The notes under the pieces: model-generated
What the model saw: only the letters and a program-made list of their open reading frames with translations
The model's database searches: none
Told to the model about the DNA's origin: nothing
Made by a program: the position numbers and the translations under genes
Assembly (NCBI GenBank): GCA_964604155.1
Contig: CAZRXY010000108.1
Span: 1-27,396 of the forward strand
Reading direction: 5' to 3'
Length of the DNA stretch: 27,396 bases
From: Stygibacter sp964604155
Lineage (GTDB): Bacteria > Cloacimonadota > Cloacimonadia > Cloacimonadales > TCS61
In this document: piece after piece, positions 23,999-27,396 of the stretch
Numbering within the stretch: the first letter of the stretch is position 1
Layout of the letters: the number at the start of each line of letters is the position of its first letter

Positions 23999-24734
23999 CT
24001 AATTGCTCTAAATTGCTGTCGTGCATTTCTTTTTTATTATTGCGAAATATTTCTTCCACTTTTTTAAAGCGCCTTTCGAATTTCTGGTTCGCCATCGAAA
24101 GGGCTGTTTCGGAATCTATACCCAGCTTTCTACTTAGATTTACTACTGTGAAAATGAGATCTCCCACTTCTTCTTCTATCATATTTATATTACCATCAGC
24201 TATCGCTTCCTGTAATTCTTTGATCTCCTCCTCAAGCTTATCGAATACCTGAGTATGATTATCCCAATCAAAGCCTACTGCTGCTGCCTTTTCCTGCATT
24301 CTTTGGGCTACTATCAATTTGGGCATTGCCCGCGGTACCCCCTCTATCGCAGATTTACGTAATTTTTTTTCTTTCAGCTTTATCTGCTCCCAGTTCAATT
24401 TCACTTCCGTAGAATCAGATACCTCTGCTTTACCAAAAATATGGGGATGGCGACGGATGATCTTTTCATTGATACCTTGAAGTGCCTGAGCCATAACAAA
24501 AGCCCCTTCTTCTTCAGCAATTCTGCATTGCATCACAATGTGAAGCATCAGGTCTCCCAGCTCTTCCTTAAGATCGCTCATATTATTTTCCTCAATAGCT
24601 TCTATGCTCTCATAAAGCTCCTCTATAAAATTAGGTACCAGGCTGATATGGGTTTGTATTTTATCCCAGGGACACCCCTTCTGGGGATCACGCAAATCCG
24701 CTACAATTTTCACAAGTTCATCAAATTCTTTCAT
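23964..24734 (-). CDS. mazG: nucleoside triphosphate pyrophosphohydrolase MazG
   Basis: 256 aa, the usual two-domain MazG. The first domain has CPWDKIQTH (21-29) and the metal-binding pattern EELYESIEAI ... DLKEELGDLMLHIV. The second repeats it as EEEIKELQEAI ... EEEVGDLIFTVVNLSRKLG. It hydrolyses (d)NTPs, including damaged ones, to the monophosphate and lowers the ppGpp level under stress in E. coli. ATG follows AGGAGAATAA, a good ribosome site. It overlaps the histidine kinase by 35 bp. Confidence 0.95.
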   Translation of the reverse strand: MKEFDELVKIVADLRDPQKGCPWDKIQTHISLVPNFIEELYESIEAIEENNMSDLKEELGDLMLHIVMQCRIAEEEGAFVMAQALQGINEKIIRRHPHIFGKAEVSDSTEVKLNWEQIKLKEKKLRKSAIEGVPRAMPKLIVAQRMQEKAAAVGFDWDNHTQVFDKLEEEIKELQEAIADGNINMIEEEVGDLIFTVVNLSRKLGIDSETALSMANQKFERRFKKVEEIFRNNKKEMHDSNLEQLDEIWETIKNTE

Positions 24735-24762
24735 TTATTCTCCTGTCTTTAGCCACTATTTA

Positions 24763-25695
24763 TTAAAGATGCCCTTCTTCGTCAATATCATTTTCATGAT
24801 GCTCGATTTCACTGGCTTGCGTGAGTTTCTCCTCTTCCTCTGCCATAGCTGCCAGCTTCCGCCGGTTATTACGCTGCCTTTTTAGATAGCCAATAATAAA
24901 AATTATGGGAAAAAATAGCCAGATCATCCCACTGAGTGCCAGAATAATTTCTGAGCGGAAATGGTTTCGGCAGTATTCTTCAAAGACAATTGAGAAATCC
25001 AGTGGCGAATATCTAAAGCTTTTCACAAAGGCAGAATTAAATTTGCGGTAGGGCAGTGCTTCCTGCCATAGCCGGTAAAATTGCTGAGGTTTGTTCTGAA
25101 ACAGGTATTTAACTGCTAAAGCAGATTTGGCATAAAAAGATTCCCATTCTATACGGTTTTTGGGATAATTTGAACGCATCGCACTCAAGGGCATAGTATT
25201 GCCAAACAGATAGTCACGTACCAATCCAAGCTCCCTGCTATGGCTGTAGCCATTGCTGAAATATACTGCCATACCTTCATGAAACCACAGAGGAGCATTG
25301 TCAAAGTAATAAAATACAAAGCTGTGAATATACTCATGCAAAAGAATATTACTCAAACTGGCAAAGTTCAATTCATCACGCGGGTTTCGGATATAGATAG
25401 TATTTGTCCTGCGATTATACACAGCCTGCGAAAACTCCTGGATATCTATCCCGCTCTGTAAAAATGTTAAATATTCCTCTCTGTCTTCTGCGATGATCAC
25501 CTTAGTTTCTAATTGTGGATAATAACCTATCTGCTTCTGAAATTTCCCTATGTCCTCTTCTAATTTACTGCCTAATTCCCTAGCTATCCTAGAATCTTTT
25601 GACTGATATTTTATTGTGAGATTATCTAACCTTAATTCATCACAAAAGCAAAAAGTAAGTGATGCCAGAAATATAAAAAAGAGGATGGTTCTCAC
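24763..25695 (-). CDS. membrane-anchored peptidase MA-like metallohydrolase
   Basis: 310 aa from a GTG start two bases past the stop codon of the receiver gene. A signal peptide (first 18 residues) precedes an extracytoplasmic zinc peptidase domain with HEYIH (120-124) and the downstream glutamate in WFHEGMA (E140), the gluzincin pattern of the peptidase MA family. A single membrane helix at about 250-270 is followed by a basic stretch and an acidic cytoplasmic tail. It is therefore tethered to the inner membrane with the active site outside. The substrate is unknown. It may process envelope proteins sensed by the kinase encoded in the same operon. Confidence 0.87.
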   Translation of the reverse strand: MRTILFFIFLASLTFCFCDELRLDNLTIKYQSKDSRIARELGSKLEEDIGKFQKQIGYYPQLETKVIIAEDREEYLTFLQSGIDIQEFSQAVYNRRTNTIYIRNPRDELNFASLSNILLHEYIHSFVFYYFDNAPLWFHEGMAVYFSNGYSHSRELGLVRDYLFGNTMPLSAMRSNYPKNRIEWESFYAKSALAVKYLFQNKPQQFYRLWQEALPYRKFNSAFVKSFRYSPLDFSIVFEEYCRNHFRSEIILALSGMIWLFFPIIFIIGYLKRQRNNRRKLAAMAEEEEKLTQASEIEHHENDIDEEGHL

Positions 25696-25696
25696 A

Positions 25697-26131
25697 TTAA
25701 CCCGGATCTTCTTCTACTGGGTCTTTATTTATATTCAGAAAATGCTGCTCAATCTTGATAAATATTTTATCTACCAGTTCACGTTTTTCTATGAGCTCCG
25801 GATTGGGCAGCACATCTTTGAGACCCAGCAGCTTTGCCCGTACCACGGCATGGTTTGCATCATAAAAGGCAGACATCATCATCACCTGGATTTTGGGATT
25901 GAACTGCATAATCTTCATATAAAGATCACATCCATCCATACCCTTCATTGACACATCCGTAAGCACTGCATCTACGCCGCCATGGTTTATTATTCGCAAT
26001 GCTTCGTAGCCACTTGCCGCTGTCTCTGCTTCTATCATGCTGTATCTATTGCAAATCATGCTCTTTAATGATCTTGCAAGTTTTATATTATCATCTACTA
26101 TTAGTAATTTTATCTTCTTTTCTATCTGCAT
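25697..26131 (-). CDS. stand-alone response regulator receiver, conserved Lys replaced
   Basis: 144 aa: one receiver domain and a short tail, no output domain. D13-D14 bind Mg, Asp59 (LTDVS) is the phosphate acceptor and Ser87 takes the Thr/Ser place. The usual Lys-Pro after strand 5 reads Asn110-Pro111 (LPNPEL), so the conserved Lys is missing, which normally alters signal output or phosphate stability. Start overlaps the UvrC-like stop (TAATG), and the peptidase gene starts next to its stop. It may act as a phosphate sink or protein-binding switch for the histidine kinase of this operon. Confidence 0.9.
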   Translation of the reverse strand: MQIEKKIKLLIVDDNIKLARSLKSMICNRYSMIEAETAASGYEALRIINHGGVDAVLTDVSMKGMDGCDLYMKIMQFNPKIQVMMMSAFYDANHAVVRAKLLGLKDVLPNPELIEKRELVDKIFIKIEQHFLNINKDPVEEDPG

Positions 26132-27108
26132 TAGCTGTCCTTATACGATAAATAGGCGGCAAGCTTTCCACGGGTGATATCATAGCCTGCTTTCAGCTTC
26201 TCCGGAAAATGCCGCATTACATGGTTATATACTATCCATCGCTCATCAAGCTCACTTTTATCAACCGCATAAAGTTCATTCGCCTCATTTTCCTGATTTG
26301 AATATTCAAATTCCCAATCATCTATTCGAGAAATCATGCCACTTGTGATTTCTATCTTTTTGCCCTCATATTCATAGACCAGATTTAGATGCCTGGTCAC
26401 CATTAAAAAGGCAATTTTACCATAAAATTCCCTGATCAATTCCTGCTGCCGCCTGTTCATTTCTGCTTCTGTGAATCTTAGGGAATCCAACAAAATCCCC
26501 CTTTTTTCTCCTAAAATCTTAAGATGTTCTGCTTCGGGCAAAAGATAATATTTAACCAGATCAGGCAAAAGCTTATCCTTATCATGCACACAATAACCGC
26601 GGCACCGTCCCACTTCCGAAAGTTTACAAGGAAATTCCTCCCCGGGACAATCTGGCGTGCCAAAATGCTCGCATATCGCATCTATCACATCATGCAGTAT
26701 GAACCTGCTGCGAAAGGGACCCAGGTAAAAATAATCGTGAATAGTTGTGCTTTCTAATTTGATAAAAGGCACCTTGAGAAAATTTAATCCCAGATAGTAA
26801 TAATCATCATAGTACCTTATTGTCTGATTATAGGGAGGTGAAAATTCCTGCACAAGTGTCTTCATACCCAAAAGCGCTCCAAAAACCTTCGAGCTCTCCT
26901 GATATGCCACGATATCACATTTCTCAAGCATTTCACCCAGCTCCCCATCCTCTATATCGCTATTAAAATATATATACAGAAAACGCGATATATTGCTGGT
27001 CATCCGGCACATCAATATATTCTTCTTACTGCAAAATAACACTACCCCGGCACTTTCCGGTAATTCTATCATCCCGCCTTCCAGCGTTTCTTTATATATC
27101 TTCTTCAT
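26131..27108 (-). CDS. UvrC-like protein with degenerate GIY-YIG site and Cys cluster
   Basis: 325 aa. The layout follows the N-terminal half of UvrC: a GIY-YIG-like start (PESAGVVLFCSKKNILMCRMTSN), PPYNQTIRYYDDYYYLGL (compare KPRYNVLLRDDKSYPY), FYLGPFRSRF (compare RYFGPY) and PCKLSEVGRCRGYC. Compared with UvrC, the first Tyr is Val23, the YVG motif reads MCR, and the catalytic Glu falls on Met82, so the nuclease site looks dead. Cys154, 161, 169 and 173 remain; the last three keep the spacing of the iron-sulphur Cys residues reported in UvrC. The C-terminal 150 residues are unassigned. It is the first gene of the reverse operon. A related domain occurs fused to DnaQ-type exonucleases in other bacteria, but no exonuclease is present here. 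Confidence 0.7.
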   Translation of the reverse strand: MKKIYKETLEGGMIELPESAGVVLFCSKKNILMCRMTSNISRFLYIYFNSDIEDGELGEMLEKCDIVAYQESSKVFGALLGMKTLVQEFSPPYNQTIRYYDDYYYLGLNFLKVPFIKLESTTIHDYFYLGPFRSRFILHDVIDAICEHFGTPDCPGEEFPCKLSEVGRCRGYCVHDKDKLLPDLVKYYLLPEAEHLKILGEKRGILLDSLRFTEAEMNRRQQELIREFYGKIAFLMVTRHLNLVYEYEGKKIEITSGMISRIDDWEFEYSNQENEANELYAVDKSELDERWIVYNHVMRHFPEKLKAGYDITRGKLAAYLSYKDS

Positions 27109-27125
27109 AGTGCAATCACTTTTTC

Positions 27126-27143
27126 GATATATTTATATGTCAA
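27126..27143 (-). promoter_or_regulatory. possible promoter region of the reverse operon
   Basis: On the minus strand TTGACATATAAATATAT lies about 20-35 bp before the ATG at 27108. It contains both a consensus -35-like TTGACA and a TATAAA, but not at standard mutual spacing, so only a general AT-rich promoter region can be claimed. Confidence 0.3.
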
Positions 27144-27170
27144 CCTTTTCCCAAGTCTGGTACTGGCATC

Positions 27171-27313
27171 CCCCTGTTTTTTGAATTTATCGTAGTTCTA
27201 ATTAACTGGGAAATAGAGTATTAGGTTGTATTATCCCTGGTCGATCATCCCGGAGAGCTAACGCACATCCGGGAAGTCTCAATTGGGAGGTTATCAACAA
27301 TCTAAGTTACCTT
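27171..27313 (-). repeat. 143-bp dispersed repeat, copy B (inverted relative to copy A)
   Basis: Reverse complement of 1477-1619 with about 18 mismatches and no gaps. The internal hairpin is perfect in this copy (TCCCGGA at 27248-27254 and 27268-27274 of the plus strand, 13-nt loop). It lies about 60 bp upstream of the first gene of the reverse operon, beyond its presumed promoter. The flanks beyond the 143 bp are unrelated to those of copy A, which marks the element borders. Confidence 0.9.
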
Positions 27314-27396
27314 CTACATGATAAGAATTATATTTGTCCTTGCATAAAATGAGAGAAATAATATAGCGTGCAAATAAAGGGGAAAGTAAGCAGGAC

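Overview
The window looks like a chromosomal piece of an uncultured FCB-group bacterium, most likely Candidatus Cloacimonadota. The reasons are a moderately AT-rich genome, a secreted hydrolase ending in a type IX-like sorting tail (NYPNPFNPNT ... GLYFYEI), an LA_2272-type surface repeat protein, a FadL-like outer membrane barrel, and a histidine kinase whose H-box reads AKETAHQFGTPTSSL. The phylum call is an inference from gene families; no rRNA or tRNA gene was seen.

Layout. Bases 1-5300 are a loose, accessory-looking stretch. It opens with an 8-bp tandem repeat, followed by a zinc-ribbon DUF3667 membrane protein, a 690-bp intergenic region with a 14-bp perfect inverted repeat and a 143-bp dispersed repeat, and a reverse-strand pRiA4b ORF-3-like gene. 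It ends with a secreted C45-like hydrolase and an LA_2272-type gene broken by an in-frame amber codon at position 3. Bases 5200-8950 form a TetR - TldE/PmbA - TldD unit. It is preceded by a palindromic putative operator and a 22-codon ORF with a strong ribosome binding site, and it closes with an intrinsic terminator.

Bases 9069-21239 are one tightly packed forward gene train: outer membrane barrel, RecJ-like DHH exonuclease, 2[4Fe-4S] ferredoxin, geranylgeranyl-reductase-family flavoprotein, dolichol/phytol-kinase-like CTP kinase, DPM1/GtrB-like glycosyltransferase and eukaryotic-type UDP-glucose pyrophosphorylase. Three signalling proteins follow: a TPR sensor kinase (HisKA_2), a receiver-kinase hybrid and a sigma-54 response regulator. 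I read the ferredoxin-to-pyrophosphorylase genes as a candidate pathway that saturates a polyprenyl chain, phosphorylates it and loads a sugar, a bacterial counterpart of the dolichyl-phosphate-sugar route.

Bases 27108-21236 form a convergent reverse-strand operon: a UvrC-like protein with a degenerate GIY-YIG site but a retained Cys cluster, a lone receiver lacking its conserved Lys, a membrane-anchored peptidase MA, MazG, a membrane histidine kinase and bifunctional NAD(P)HX repair enzyme Nnr. The two operons overlap tail to tail by 4 bp. A second, inverted copy of the 143-bp repeat lies upstream of this operon, so the two copies bracket about 25.5 kb.
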